This document shows, piece by piece, positions 53,552 to 62,325 of a stretch of DNA of 64,000 nucleotides. The position numbers and the translations under genes are program-made. Numbering within the stretch: the stretch's first letter is position 1; each line of letters begins with the position of its first letter. The notes under the pieces were generated by a model. It was not told the DNA's origin. It made no database searches and saw only the letters and a program-made list of their open reading frames with translations. The stretch covers positions 1 to 64,000 of the forward strand of contig CAYLUQ010000005.1 of NCBI GenBank assembly GCA_964386915.1, in the 5' to 3' direction. The DNA is from JADHMP01 sp964386915 (GTDB lineage: Bacteria; Bacteroidota; Bacteroidia; Flavobacteriales; Flavobacteriaceae).

Positions 53552-54922
53552 CTCGTTTTTAGGGTGCTCCCATCCCTTTCGATAAGAACGAGCCAAAAGC
53601 TTTGTAGCCTCCATATCGTTTTCAATATGCCGCTTATTAGGGTTATACTGTAAAGGACGCTTAAGTTGCAAGGCAAGATTGCCTAAAATGCAACTGGCTG
53701 AAGAAATATGGCCTTGTACCAAATTGGCTTTAGGTAGCGTGGAAGCCGAAATAGCCGCTAAAAAATCAAGCATATGCATTCGTGTTGCGGGAGCCACATG
53801 AAGTTCAATATCTTTTTCGGTTACATCTTCAGGATATTGCTCCCGTTCAAAGACCACGTCTTGGTGAATTGCTTTTTGATTTTTGTCATAGGGGATAAAA
53901 TCAAATTGATTGACACTACCGGCCAACATTCCCTTCTCTCCATAAATTTTAAACGCCCAAGGATAGTTAGGGTCCACAGGATTTCCCCATGTGCGGTGTT
54001 GCCACACACAGTTTAATTCCGGATATTCAAACAAAACTGTTTGGGTATCGGTAATATTTGATTTGGCTTCTTTTTGCACATAAATTCCTCCGGTGGAAGA
54101 AACGCGCTTGGGCCAACCTAAATCCAACATCCACCGCACCGTATCAAACATATGCACGCACATATCTCCCACTATACCATTGCCATATTCCATAAAAGCG
54201 CGCCACCATCCCCGGTGGGGCAATCCGTCATAGGGGCGCAAGGGAGCCGGGCCAGTCCATAAATCATAATTTAAAAAACTAGGGACCTCCATTAGAGGCG
54301 GATTTTTTTGGGAGCGCATATGATAATAACAACACATTTCCACATGCGAAATAGTGCCTAATAATCCAGCATCGATAATCTCTTTTTTGGCTTGCATTAA
54401 ATGGGGTGTACTACGTCGCTGCAAGCCTACTTGCACTACTTTGTTATAGTGTTCAGCAGCAGCCACAAGAGCTTCACCTTCTAAAACATCTACACTAATG
54501 GGCTTCTGCAAATAAACATGGGCTCCGGCTTTCATGGTGGCTATGCCTTGCAAAGCATGCCAATGATCTGGGGAGCCAATAAGCACAATATCTAATTCTT
54601 CTTGTGCCAACATATCTTCATAGTGTTCATAGGTTCTGGCAGGTTTAGGAGCTTGCAAACGCTCTTGAATTTTGACGGCAGCATCAGCGAGCATTTTAGC
54701 ATCCACATCACATAGGGCAACAACCTCTATTTGGGTGACTTGAATGAGGCGATATAAATCATTTTTACCATACCACCCACAGCCTATTAAACCTACTCGA
54801 TAGGGTTTTGTGGGATGAACCAAATCAAAGCCATAAACACCAAATTGCGAAAGCACTAAACTGGCAAAACTGCCTTTTAAAAAATGACGGCGATTGATAT
54901 AAAATGTTTTTGGTGTTTTCAT
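53543..54922 (-). CDS. Tat-exported Gfo/Idh/MocA oxidoreductase (second of three)
   Basis: 459 residues. The twin-arginine leader (NRRHFLKGSFASLVLSQFG) is followed by YRVGLIGCGWYGKNDLYRL, HVYLQKPISVDVLEGEALV (the EKP motif reads QKP here), VQVGLQRRSTPHLMQA and GGIYVQKEAKSNITDTQTVLF. QKP instead of EKP is a common variant in this exported group. It is divergent from the GH95 gene and shares with it a palindromic region at 54.95 kb. Confidence 0.87.
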   Translation of the reverse strand: MKTPKTFYINRRHFLKGSFASLVLSQFGVYGFDLVHPTKPYRVGLIGCGWYGKNDLYRLIQVTQIEVVALCDVDAKMLADAAVKIQERLQAPKPARTYEHYEDMLAQEELDIVLIGSPDHWHALQGIATMKAGAHVYLQKPISVDVLEGEALVAAAEHYNKVVQVGLQRRSTPHLMQAKKEIIDAGLLGTISHVEMCCYYHMRSQKNPPLMEVPSFLNYDLWTGPAPLRPYDGLPHRGWWRAFMEYGNGIVGDMCVHMFDTVRWMLDLGWPKRVSSTGGIYVQKEAKSNITDTQTVLFEYPELNCVWQHRTWGNPVDPNYPWAFKIYGEKGMLAGSVNQFDFIPYDKNQKAIHQDVVFEREQYPEDVTEKDIELHVAPATRMHMLDFLAAISASTLPKANLVQGHISSASCILGNLALQLKRPLQYNPNKRHIENDMEATKLLARSYRKGWEHPKNELL

Positions 54923-54945
54923 GGTCTTTAATACTTTGTTTAAAT

Positions 54946-54977
54946 GTACTAAAATGAATTCATTTTTATTTTAGTAC
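54946..54977. promoter_or_regulatory. Nested palindromic operator candidate between oxidoreductase and GH95 genes
   Basis: gtactaaaat (54946-54955) and attttagtac (54968-54977) are perfect 10-base inverses. A second perfect palindrome, aaaatgaattcatttt, overlaps the left arm at 54951-54966. The site sits between the divergent starts at 54922 and 55016, as expected for one regulator controlling both. No regulator gene is in the block. Confidence 0.55.
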
Positions 54978-55015
54978 CTTCCTAAAACAAAATGACATTT
55001 TCTAAAATAGTAGCC

Positions 55016-57367
55016 ATGAATAAGCCAAGTTTTTTGCTCCTCTTGTTGATCAGCTTTTTGAGCAGTTGTGAATCTGAAACCGAAAAAAGACCCTATCAAA
55101 GCCTTTGGTTTGAATCGCCTGCAAAAGAGTGGGAAGAAGCACTCCCGCTAGGCAACGGACGTTTAGGCATGATGGTTTTTGGAGATCCAATCAACGACCG
55201 CATACAACTCAACGACGATTCCCTTTGGCCAAAAGACTTAGATTGGGAACATCCTGAGGGAGGCCCCGAAGATCTAAAGGCTATTCGAGCGGCTTTAGAC
55301 CGCGGAGATGCTGCTACTGCAGATTCTCTCTTAGTGGAAAAGTTTTCCAATAAAACCATTGTTCGTTCTCACCAAACCTTGGGTGATCTTTACCTTCAAT
55401 GGAATCATAAAAACGTTGCCAATTATAAAAGAAGTTTAGATTTAGAAGAGGCCGTTGCCACCACCACCTATACTGTTGATGGCTATCAAGTGGAGCAAAA
55501 AGCCTTTGTCTCTCATCCGCATCAAATCATGCTCATAACGCTTCAGACTGCTCATCCTGATGGACTAGAAGGCACCCTATGGTTAGATCGACCAAAAGAT
55601 GAGGGTCTTGCTACCGTACAAATTGAAACCCTAGAGCAAGGCCTCATCATGCGGGGAGAAATCACACAACAAAAAGGAGCCTTTAGAACCCAACCTGCCC
55701 CCATAAAAGAAGGCATTGCTTTTGAAACCCAACTACAGGCACAGGCGCAGGGAGGAAGTATAACTTCTGCCCATAATCAGTTAAAAGTTAAAGGAGCACA
55801 GTCTCTAACCCTTATGATAGCCACCAACTCTACTTATTATACTCCCCATCCCGACATGCAAAACAAAGCCCAACTAGAGGCTGTTCAAAATTTGGATAGC
55901 AAAACTCTTCAAGCGATTCATACTAAAGATCATCAAAGTCTTTTCAATAGGGTAACACTTCATTTGGAAGAGGAGCAACCCTTTGAACATTTGGCAACCG
56001 ACAAGCGGTTGGCGCAAGTAAAAAATAAAACAGCCCAAGACAATGGTCTAAGTCAATTGCTGTTTGATTATGGGCGCTATTTGCTCATTGCCTCTTCCCG
56101 TCCTGGGAGCCTTCCGGCCAATTTACAAGGTCTTTGGAATCAACACATTAATGCTCCATGGAATGCAGATTATCACCTTAATATTAACTTACAAATGAAC
56201 TATTGGCTGGCCAATCTTACCCAATTGCATGAACTCAATCAACCCCTCTTTGATTATGTAGATCGCTTGGTTACCAATGGAAAAGTAACAGCCCAACAAA
56301 ATTTTGGTTGCAGAGGGTCTTTTCTTCCACATGCCACAGATCTATGGGCACCCACTTGGCTGCGTGCTCCTACTGCCTACTGGGGAGCCTCTTTTGCTGC
56401 CGGAGGATGGCTCATGCAACACTATTGGGAACATTACCAATTTACGCAAGACCGAACCTTTTTAAAAGAACGCGCTTTCCCAGCCTTGCATGAAGTAGCC
56501 CAGTTTTATAGCGATTGGTTGCAATTAGACCCTCGCGATGGGACTCTCATTGCCTATCCGTCCACTTCTCCCGAAAATCGTTACATTAATGCTACCGGAG
56601 CTCCAGTTGCAAGTTGCAAAGGCAGCGCCATGGATCAGCAAGTCATTTTTGAAGTTTTTACAAACTATTTGAAAACGTCTGAAGAATTAGGTCTTACGAA
56701 TGAATTAACTCAAACTATTTCTAAGCAATTGCCACAGTTGCGTTCAGGTTTTGTACTCGGCAAAGACGGTCGCATTTTAGAATGGGACAGACCCTATACC
56801 GAACATGAACCGGGACATAGGCATATGTCACATCTATATGGTTTTCATCCAGGATCACAAGTAACGGCCTTAGAAACTCCCGAACTTTTTAAAGCCGTAA
56901 AAACTACCTTAGAGCATCGTTTGGCCAATGGAGGAGCTGGAACCGGTTGGAGTCGTGCCTGGTTAATCAACTGTGCCGCGCGCCTTTTAGATGGTGCTAT
57001 GGTAGAAGAACACATTCAATTGCTTTTTGAAAAATCCATTTACACCAACCTTTTTGATGCACACCCTCCCTTTCAAATTGATGGCAATTTTGGATTCACG
57101 GCTGGGGTGGCTGAAGCCTTATTGCAATCCCATGAAAAAAACACCCTACGACTCTTGCCGGGCCTTCCCCCTTTGTGGAAAAATGGGAGCGTTTCAGGCT
57201 TAGTGGCAAGAGGCAATATCGTAGTGAATTTGGAGTGGAAAGAAGGCAAAATCACCACTGTTGAACTCCATAGTGCAACTTCTCAAACGGTTAATCTTAT
57301 TTATAACAATACAACAGAAGAAGTGGAGTTAGCTAAAGGGAAAACCAAAATAATCCGAACCCTATAA
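55016..57367 (+). CDS. GH95 alpha-L-fucosidase lipoprotein
   Basis: 783 residues with a lipobox leader (LLLLLISFLSSC). GH95 order: N-terminal beta domain with EEALPLGNGRLGMMVFG and IQLNDDSLWP, then the (alpha/alpha)6 barrel with RPGSLPANLQGLWNQ, INAPWNADYHLNINLQMNYW, and the HEPGHRHMSHLYGFHPG and IDGNFGFTAG motifs. The Asn pair in HLNIN matches the catalytic Asn residues known from GH95. The His two before them is the residue seen in fucosidases rather than the Thr of L-galactosidase members. It acts outside the cell or in the periplasm. Confidence 0.9.
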   Translation: MNKPSFLLLLLISFLSSCESETEKRPYQSLWFESPAKEWEEALPLGNGRLGMMVFGDPINDRIQLNDDSLWPKDLDWEHPEGGPEDLKAIRAALDRGDAATADSLLVEKFSNKTIVRSHQTLGDLYLQWNHKNVANYKRSLDLEEAVATTTYTVDGYQVEQKAFVSHPHQIMLITLQTAHPDGLEGTLWLDRPKDEGLATVQIETLEQGLIMRGEITQQKGAFRTQPAPIKEGIAFETQLQAQAQGGSITSAHNQLKVKGAQSLTLMIATNSTYYTPHPDMQNKAQLEAVQNLDSKTLQAIHTKDHQSLFNRVTLHLEEEQPFEHLATDKRLAQVKNKTAQDNGLSQLLFDYGRYLLIASSRPGSLPANLQGLWNQHINAPWNADYHLNINLQMNYWLANLTQLHELNQPLFDYVDRLVTNGKVTAQQNFGCRGSFLPHATDLWAPTWLRAPTAYWGASFAAGGWLMQHYWEHYQFTQDRTFLKERAFPALHEVAQFYSDWLQLDPRDGTLIAYPSTSPENRYINATGAPVASCKGSAMDQQVIFEVFTNYLKTSEELGLTNELTQTISKQLPQLRSGFVLGKDGRILEWDRPYTEHEPGHRHMSHLYGFHPGSQVTALETPELFKAVKTTLEHRLANGGAGTGWSRAWLINCAARLLDGAMVEEHIQLLFEKSIYTNLFDAHPPFQIDGNFGFTAGVAEALLQSHEKNTLRLLPGLPPLWKNGSVSGLVARGNIVVNLEWKEGKITTVELHSATSQTVNLIYNNTTEEVELAKGKTKIIRTL

Positions 57368-57398
57368 AAACATAAGCTAAAAGAAGCTTTTGCCTTAA

Positions 57399-57427
57399 TT
57401 GTGAATTATATTTTATGATTATCTTTA
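57399..57427 (+). promoter_or_regulatory. Promoter of the inositol oxygenase operon
   Basis: TTG (57399-57401), 18 bases, TATCTTTA (57420-57427), one base off the -7 consensus, 16 bases before the ATG at 57444. Confidence 0.45.
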
Positions 57428-57443
57428 ACTACATTTTAGTGAT

Positions 57444-58301
57444 ATGAACGATAAGGAAAAAAACCCATTGCAAAACCTAGATCAATGGGAAGACCATTTG
57501 CTGGAGCGCTATCCAGAAAACCCCAAAGAAAAAGAAGATTTTAGGGATTATGAAAACTCCGATCGCGCCGATGGTGTGAGTGCTTTTTATGAACTCAATC
57601 ACCGCTATCAAACTTATGATTTTGTGGTGGAAAAAGAAAAGGAGTTTTTGCAGTTTAACAAAAGAGAAATGTCGCTATGGGAAGGGGTAGATTTTTTAAA
57701 CACCTTGGTAGACGATAGCGATCCAGATATTGAGCTGGATCAACTCCAGCATTTGCTGCAAACCTCCGAGGCTATTCGTGCCGATGGTCATCCCGATTGG
57801 TTTGTTTTGACCGGATTTTTGCACGATATGGGTAAAGTGCTTTGCCTCTTTGGAGAACCCCAATGGGCCGTGGTAGGCGACACCTTTCCTGTGGGTTGCC
57901 AATTTTCAGATAAAATTGTATATCCAAACTTTTTTAATCAAAATCCAGATAGCACCAATCCTAATTTCAACACAAAATATGGTATTTATGAACCCCATTG
58001 TGGCTTAGAAAATGTAAAAATGAGTTGGGGTCATGATGAATATTTATACCAAATCATGAAACCCTATTTGCCACAAGAAGCGCTCTATATGATTCGCTAT
58101 CACTCTTTTTATGCTCAACATAGAGAAGCTGCCTATGACCACTTATTGAATAAGGAAGATCAGGCCTTGTTTGAATGGGTGAAAAAATTCAATCCCTATG
58201 ATTTGTATTCCAAAGCTCCTGTACCACCAGACAGCAAGGCCTTACGCCCCTATTATGAAGATCTAGTGGCTAAATTTTTACCCGAAACCCTTCGCTTTTA
58301 A
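57444..58301 (+). CDS. Myo-inositol oxygenase (MIOX)
   Basis: Mixed-valent di-iron HD-fold enzyme of 285 residues, the same length as the mammalian enzyme. It converts myo-inositol to D-glucuronate. All six metal ligands are visible: His116 (DGHPDW), His127 and Asp128 (FLHDMGK), His197 (SWGHDEY), His220 (RYHSFY) and Asp253 (NPYDLYS). The start DRADGVSAFYELNHRYQTYDFV and the QWAVVGDTFPVG loop are also family marks. MIOX is rare in bacteria but known in some. It is followed after 14 bases by ThuA, and uxuA/SDR genes at 60-62 kb would use its product after isomerisation. Confidence 0.92.
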   Translation: MNDKEKNPLQNLDQWEDHLLERYPENPKEKEDFRDYENSDRADGVSAFYELNHRYQTYDFVVEKEKEFLQFNKREMSLWEGVDFLNTLVDDSDPDIELDQLQHLLQTSEAIRADGHPDWFVLTGFLHDMGKVLCLFGEPQWAVVGDTFPVGCQFSDKIVYPNFFNQNPDSTNPNFNTKYGIYEPHCGLENVKMSWGHDEYLYQIMKPYLPQEALYMIRYHSFYAQHREAAYDHLLNKEDQALFEWVKKFNPYDLYSKAPVPPDSKALRPYYEDLVAKFLPETLRF

Positions 58302-58315
58302 ACTTTTATAGAATT

Positions 58316-59074
58316 ATGCAAACCCTTAAAAGAATTGCCCTCCTTGGAATTTTTCTTTGCAGCAGCCTGTTGCTTGGTCAAGAAGGAGAAAAAAAATTAT
58401 TGATTTACACCAAAAACGGTAAAGGCTATGTCCACAAAAATATTGCTGCTAGTGTGGCCACCCTTCAAAAAATTTGTACCGATTTGGGTGTTGCTGCAAC
58501 AGTGTCTGAAGATCCGGCTATTTTCACCTCATCCGAATTAGCTTCCTTTGACGCCATATTTTTTTCGAACACCAACAATGAGGCTTTTGATACCCAAGCT
58601 CAAAAGGACGCTTTTCAAACTTTTTGCCGAAATGGGAAAGGGTTTGGTGGTTTTCACTCGGCCAGTGGCTCAGAAAGACAATGGCCATGGTATTGGAACT
58701 TATTGGGCGGTAAATTTATTCGCCATGCTCCCTTTCAAGAGTTTACGGTTAAGGTGATTGATGCTAACCACCCTTCCACCAAGAATTTGCCCACAGAATT
58801 TACCGTTCGTGATGAATGCTATTATAGCATTGAAATGAATCCCGACATTCATGTGCTGTTGGCTGCTGATATGACTACCGTTGAAGACCCTAAAAAAGGA
58901 GAATATCCTGGAAACATTTTCAACGATAGTTTTCCTCTTGCGTGGTGCCACGAATTTGACGGAGGAAAACAATGGTATTCCTCTCTTGGCCATTCTATAG
59001 AGGCTTATGCATTGCCTTTATATCAAGAACACCTAAAAGGTGGGCTGCAATACATTCTCTCTATAGCAGAATAA
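58316..59074 (+). CDS. Exported ThuA-like protein
   Basis: 252 residues with a Sec leader (RIALLGIFLCSSLLLGQ). The class-I glutamine-amidotransferase-like fold has KKLLIYTKNGKGYVHKNI, FFSNTNNEAF, GKGFGGFHSASG and PLAWCHEFDGGKQWYSSLGHS. ThuA was first linked to trehalose utilisation and sucrose 3-keto metabolism in Rhizobiales. Exported ThuA proteins commonly occur with Gfo/Idh/MocA and DUF1080 genes in Bacteroidota. Its exact reaction is unknown. Same transcript as MIOX. Confidence 0.85.
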   Translation: MQTLKRIALLGIFLCSSLLLGQEGEKKLLIYTKNGKGYVHKNIAASVATLQKICTDLGVAATVSEDPAIFTSSELASFDAIFFSNTNNEAFDTQAQKDAFQTFCRNGKGFGGFHSASGSERQWPWYWNLLGGKFIRHAPFQEFTVKVIDANHPSTKNLPTEFTVRDECYYSIEMNPDIHVLLAADMTTVEDPKKGEYPGNIFNDSFPLAWCHEFDGGKQWYSSLGHSIEAYALPLYQEHLKGGLQYILSIAE

Positions 59075-59075
59075 A

Positions 59076-59816
59076 TTATAACTGCGAGTAGGGCAAGCGC
59101 TTAATAAATTCCAATTGTATATTGGAAACGGAATTGTCAAATTCTTCTAATTGAGAAACGCGTTTCCACTCTGGATGCACTCTAAAAGCGTCCCATGCTT
59201 TATTTCTAGCTTCCATAGACGCATGAGAAGTAATATAAGTTAAAGCCGGCATGTTTGGTCCTGCCACTTGCTCTCCAAAGAAGACGGAATGCAAGCCTGC
59301 ATCATCAAAAATGTCAAACTCATATTGGTTAAACATTTTGCGCTTTCTGTCGGCTGCATTTTCACTGTAGCTTTCATAGGTGCGCAATTCAAAAAGTTCA
59401 TCGCCTTCTTTGGGCGCCACCAAGTTAGGAAAGCTATCAAAGCCAAAATAAAACGAGGTTGTTATTCTCTTATAAGGAGATTCATTTGGACCTATAGCAT
59501 CATAGGCTTGTTTGGCTGCTCTATATTGTTCGTCACTTTTTAATGCTTCGTGTACCGCTGCAAAATGAACCACATCTTGATATGTAATTAGGAGGTATAT
59601 TTTTTTGGGAAGTTGCTCCGCTATCGGTTCAAAAGCACCAACATGGGCAACACCATTTTTGTTTAAGGCAGGAATCAAAACAGTTGACAAATAATCATGC
59701 AAGGGTTGGGCGTTATGGCCCCACTGCAATTCATAACTACGCCATTCAAAATAAGACTTTTGGGCACTTAAGGTTCCTCCAATAAGTAAAATAAAAAGGG
59801 TTAATTTCTTGAACAT
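59076..59816 (-). CDS. Exported NIPSNAP-family protein
   Basis: 246 residues with a Sec leader (LTLFILLIGGTLSAQ). Two NIPSNAP-like ferredoxin-fold repeats: SYFEWRSYELQWGHNAQPLHDYLSTVLIPALNKNG and LFELRTYESYSENAADRKRKMF. Function of the family is unclear; it binds or transforms small molecules. It is convergent with ThuA (one-base gap) and shares its upstream region with the VOC gene. Confidence 0.82.
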   Translation of the reverse strand: MFKKLTLFILLIGGTLSAQKSYFEWRSYELQWGHNAQPLHDYLSTVLIPALNKNGVAHVGAFEPIAEQLPKKIYLLITYQDVVHFAAVHEALKSDEQYRAAKQAYDAIGPNESPYKRITTSFYFGFDSFPNLVAPKEGDELFELRTYESYSENAADRKRKMFNQYEFDIFDDAGLHSVFFGEQVAGPNMPALTYITSHASMEARNKAWDAFRVHPEWKRVSQLEEFDNSVSNIQLEFIKRLPYSQL

Positions 59817-59875
59817 GTTAAAAGATTAGATTAGTTTGTGAGCAGTAAATATAAACAACCTTATTGAAAACAACC

Positions 59876-60325
59876 ATGAAAAAAATAAACATTATTGCCC
59901 TACTCCTTTTTACCGGATTCCTAAGTGCGCAAGAAGCACATCCTTTTAGTTTTACCTTTAATCATCAGGCTTTACCCGTTGCCAAGTTACAAGAGACAGG
60001 AGATTTCTATGTTCACATTTTAGGCTTTAAAGAAATTGAAGTCACCGCGAGCCAAACCAACCCAAAGCGATGGGTTCAAAATCATGAGGGCAAACAACTG
60101 CATTTAATCACCAGTAAAGATGGAGCCCCTAATACCATGATTAATCACATGGCCTTTTCTACTTCAAATTTTGATGCTTTTGTGGCTCATTTAAGAAAAA
60201 ACAACATTACCTTTTGGACGGATGAAGGAAAGAAAAATGAGGTGCGTATAAGAGCAGATGGCGTGCGACAAGTAAAATTTCAAGATCCAGAAGGGCATTG
60301 GATTGAAATTAACGAAACACATTAA
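59876..60325 (+). CDS. Exported VOC-fold (glyoxalase-like) protein
   Basis: 149 residues. A Sec leader (NIIALLLFTGFLSAQ) precedes a single VOC domain: LPVAKLQETGDFYVHILGFKEIEV, HLITSKDGAP, NHMAFSTSNFDAFVAHLRKNNI and FQDPEGHWIEINETH, with His and Glu metal-ligand candidates. Export of a VOC protein is unusual. The ATG at 59876 is preferred over TTG 59864. It overlaps the end of uxuA by 4 bases. Confidence 0.82.
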   Translation: MKKINIIALLLFTGFLSAQEAHPFSFTFNHQALPVAKLQETGDFYVHILGFKEIEVTASQTNPKRWVQNHEGKQLHLITSKDGAPNTMINHMAFSTSNFDAFVAHLRKNNITFWTDEGKKNEVRIRADGVRQVKFQDPEGHWIEINETH

Positions 60326-61503
60326 GCAAGTCCACTGCGCAAAATACCAAGAGCTAAGCCTCTGAGCTCGGCTAATCCTCTCAATCGGCCAATAGCGGAA
60401 TAACCCGGATTGGTTTTTTTATGTAAATCGTCTAACATTTGATGACCGTGGTCAGGGCGCATTGGAATTTGGAAATCTTTTCTTCCTACTTCTTTTCTTC
60501 TGCTTTCTTCCGTTAGGGCTAATTTCACTAGAGCATACATATCGACATCTCCCGTGAGATGGTCGGCTTCGTGAAAGTTGCCTTCTGCGTCTCGTTGAGT
60601 GCTTCTAAAATGCAAAAAATGAACGCGTTCAGCATGGGCGGCAAACATTTCCATTAAATCATTATCCGGTCGTACCCCAAATGAACCGGTGCAAAACGTC
60701 AAGCCATTGTGCAGGGATGGCACCGCTTCAAAAAGTAATTTTAAATCGTTAGCTGTACTAACAATACGAGGAATGCCAAACAATGAAAACGGCGGATCAT
60801 CAGGATGAATGCACATAAAACTATTTACAGCCTCAGCGGTTGGCATAATGGCTTTTAAAAAAGAAACTAATGCTGCTCGCAAATGAGAAGGTGAAATGTT
60901 TTTATAGCTAGCCACCTGTTTGTTGAATGCTTTGAGATCATAGCCTTCTTCAGCTCCGGGAAGACCGGCAATAATGCTGTTGGTTAAGGTTTGGCGTTCA
61001 GTTTCTTCTAATGCATCAAAATAGCGTTTAGCTTTTTCAATGGCTTGTGGCGAATAGTCTTTTTCAGCTCCTTCTCTTTTGGTTATAAAAAGATCGAAAG
61101 CTCGGAGAGCATCTATTTCTAGGGCCAATGCTTTAGAACCATCTGGCATGGTTTTGTCTAGATGGGTTCTGGTCCAATCGAGCACCGGCATAAAATTGTA
61201 ACAAATAATATGAATGCCGCATTGAGCAAGATTTTCAATGCTTTGTTTATAGTTTTCAATGTAGGTTTCATGTCCTGGCAATTGTTGTTTAATGGCCTCA
61301 TGCACGGGAATTGACTCTACCACAGTCCATTTTAGTCCTGCTGCTTCAATACGGTCTTTGTGCGCTTGAATTTGATCTACAGGCCATACAGTTCCATTGG
61401 GAATGTGGTGTAAGGCCGAGACTATATCGGTAGCACCGGCTTGTTTGATATCGGTTAAACTCACTGGGTCATTAGGCCCATACCATCGAAACGATTCTTT
61501 CAT
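60322..61503 (-). CDS. uxuA: D-mannonate dehydratase
   Basis: Metal-dependent TIM-barrel enzyme of 393 residues converting D-mannonate to 2-keto-3-deoxygluconate. The start is FRWYGPNDPVSLTDIKQAGATDIVSALHHIPNG, followed by WTVVESIPVHE, CYNFMPVLDWTRT, MCIHPDDPPFSLFGIPRIVST and VHFLHFRSTQRD, and the end MRPDHGHQMLDD, all diagnostic for UxuA. It is third in a minus-strand run: Tat oxidoreductase, SDR, UxuA, with 2- and 13-base gaps. Confidence 0.95.
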   Translation of the reverse strand: MKESFRWYGPNDPVSLTDIKQAGATDIVSALHHIPNGTVWPVDQIQAHKDRIEAAGLKWTVVESIPVHEAIKQQLPGHETYIENYKQSIENLAQCGIHIICYNFMPVLDWTRTHLDKTMPDGSKALALEIDALRAFDLFITKREGAEKDYSPQAIEKAKRYFDALEETERQTLTNSIIAGLPGAEEGYDLKAFNKQVASYKNISPSHLRAALVSFLKAIMPTAEAVNSFMCIHPDDPPFSLFGIPRIVSTANDLKLLFEAVPSLHNGLTFCTGSFGVRPDNDLMEMFAAHAERVHFLHFRSTQRDAEGNFHEADHLTGDVDMYALVKLALTEESRRKEVGRKDFQIPMRPDHGHQMLDDLHKKTNPGYSAIGRLRGLAELRGLALGILRSGLA

Positions 61504-61505
61504 AG

Positions 61506-62312
61506 TTAAACTCCACTAAAAGCGTTAAAACCACCGTCAATGGGCAGAACAGCTCCGGTAATAAAACTAGCGCTTTCACTACACAAAAACTGAATGGCCC
61601 CATTAAGTTCTTCCGGTTTACCAAACCGACGCATGGGCGTGTTGTTGATTATTTTTTGCCCTCTTTCTGTGAGGCTGCCATCTTCGTTGGTTAACAGTCG
61701 TTGGTTTTGCTTGGCAATAAAAAAACCAGGGGCAATGGCATTAACCCGTAGGCCATCACCAAATTTTAAAGCCATTTCAACGGCCATCCATCGGGTGAAA
61801 TTTTCCATAGCTGCCTTGGCTGCCGAATAGCCCACTACGCGTGTTATGGCCCGATCTACCGCCATAGAAGAATAGTTTACTATGGCTCCTTTGCCGTTTT
61901 GACTCATCACTTTGCCAAAAACAATTGAAGGTAAAATGGTGCCCTTTAAGTTTAAATTCAATACCGTGTCAAAATCATTTTCTGATAAATCAAAAATAGT
62001 TTTGTCGTCGGGAATTGTTGCTCCTTGAAGGTTTCCACCAACCGCATTAATCAAAGCGTCTATGGTACCAAAGCGAGCCACAATTTTGGAAGCAGTTGCT
62101 TCTAATTCGGCCTTATTTAACACATCAACTTGATAGGCTTCTACCTCAGTATGATATTGCCTTAGGGTATCTACTTGTTCTGAAAGCAAGTTTTGATTTC
62201 TGCCTAACAAGGCTAGTTTTGCCCCTGCTTTTGCTAAACCTTCCGCTTGAACACTTCCTAATGTTCCGGTTACGCCCGTAAAAACAAAGACTTTATTTTT
62301 AATGTCAATCAA
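61506..62312 (-). CDS. SDR oxidoreductase, likely D-fructuronate reductase
   Basis: 268 residues of the classical short-chain dehydrogenase type. NAD(P) loop FTGVTGTLGSVQAEGL, NAVGGN, catalytic IVNYSSM with Ser and YSAAKAAMENF (Tyr-x-x-x-Lys), and the C-terminal FITGAVLPIDGGFNAFSGV. SDR-type enzymes of this subfamily act as D-mannonate/fructuronate oxidoreductases in Bacillus and others. The position directly before uxuA makes that role likely. The specific substrate is inferred from context. Confidence 0.88.
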   Translation of the reverse strand: MIDIKNKVFVFTGVTGTLGSVQAEGLAKAGAKLALLGRNQNLLSEQVDTLRQYHTEVEAYQVDVLNKAELEATASKIVARFGTIDALINAVGGNLQGATIPDDKTIFDLSENDFDTVLNLNLKGTILPSIVFGKVMSQNGKGAIVNYSSMAVDRAITRVVGYSAAKAAMENFTRWMAVEMALKFGDGLRVNAIAPGFFIAKQNQRLLTNEDGSLTERGQKIINNTPMRRFGKPEELNGAIQFLCSESASFITGAVLPIDGGFNAFSGV

Positions 62313-62325
62313 AATGTAAAAAAAA

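Noticed and set aside
57371..57395. Short hairpin after the GH95 gene
   Set aside because: The stem is only five base pairs with a weak T tract; not enough to call a terminator.
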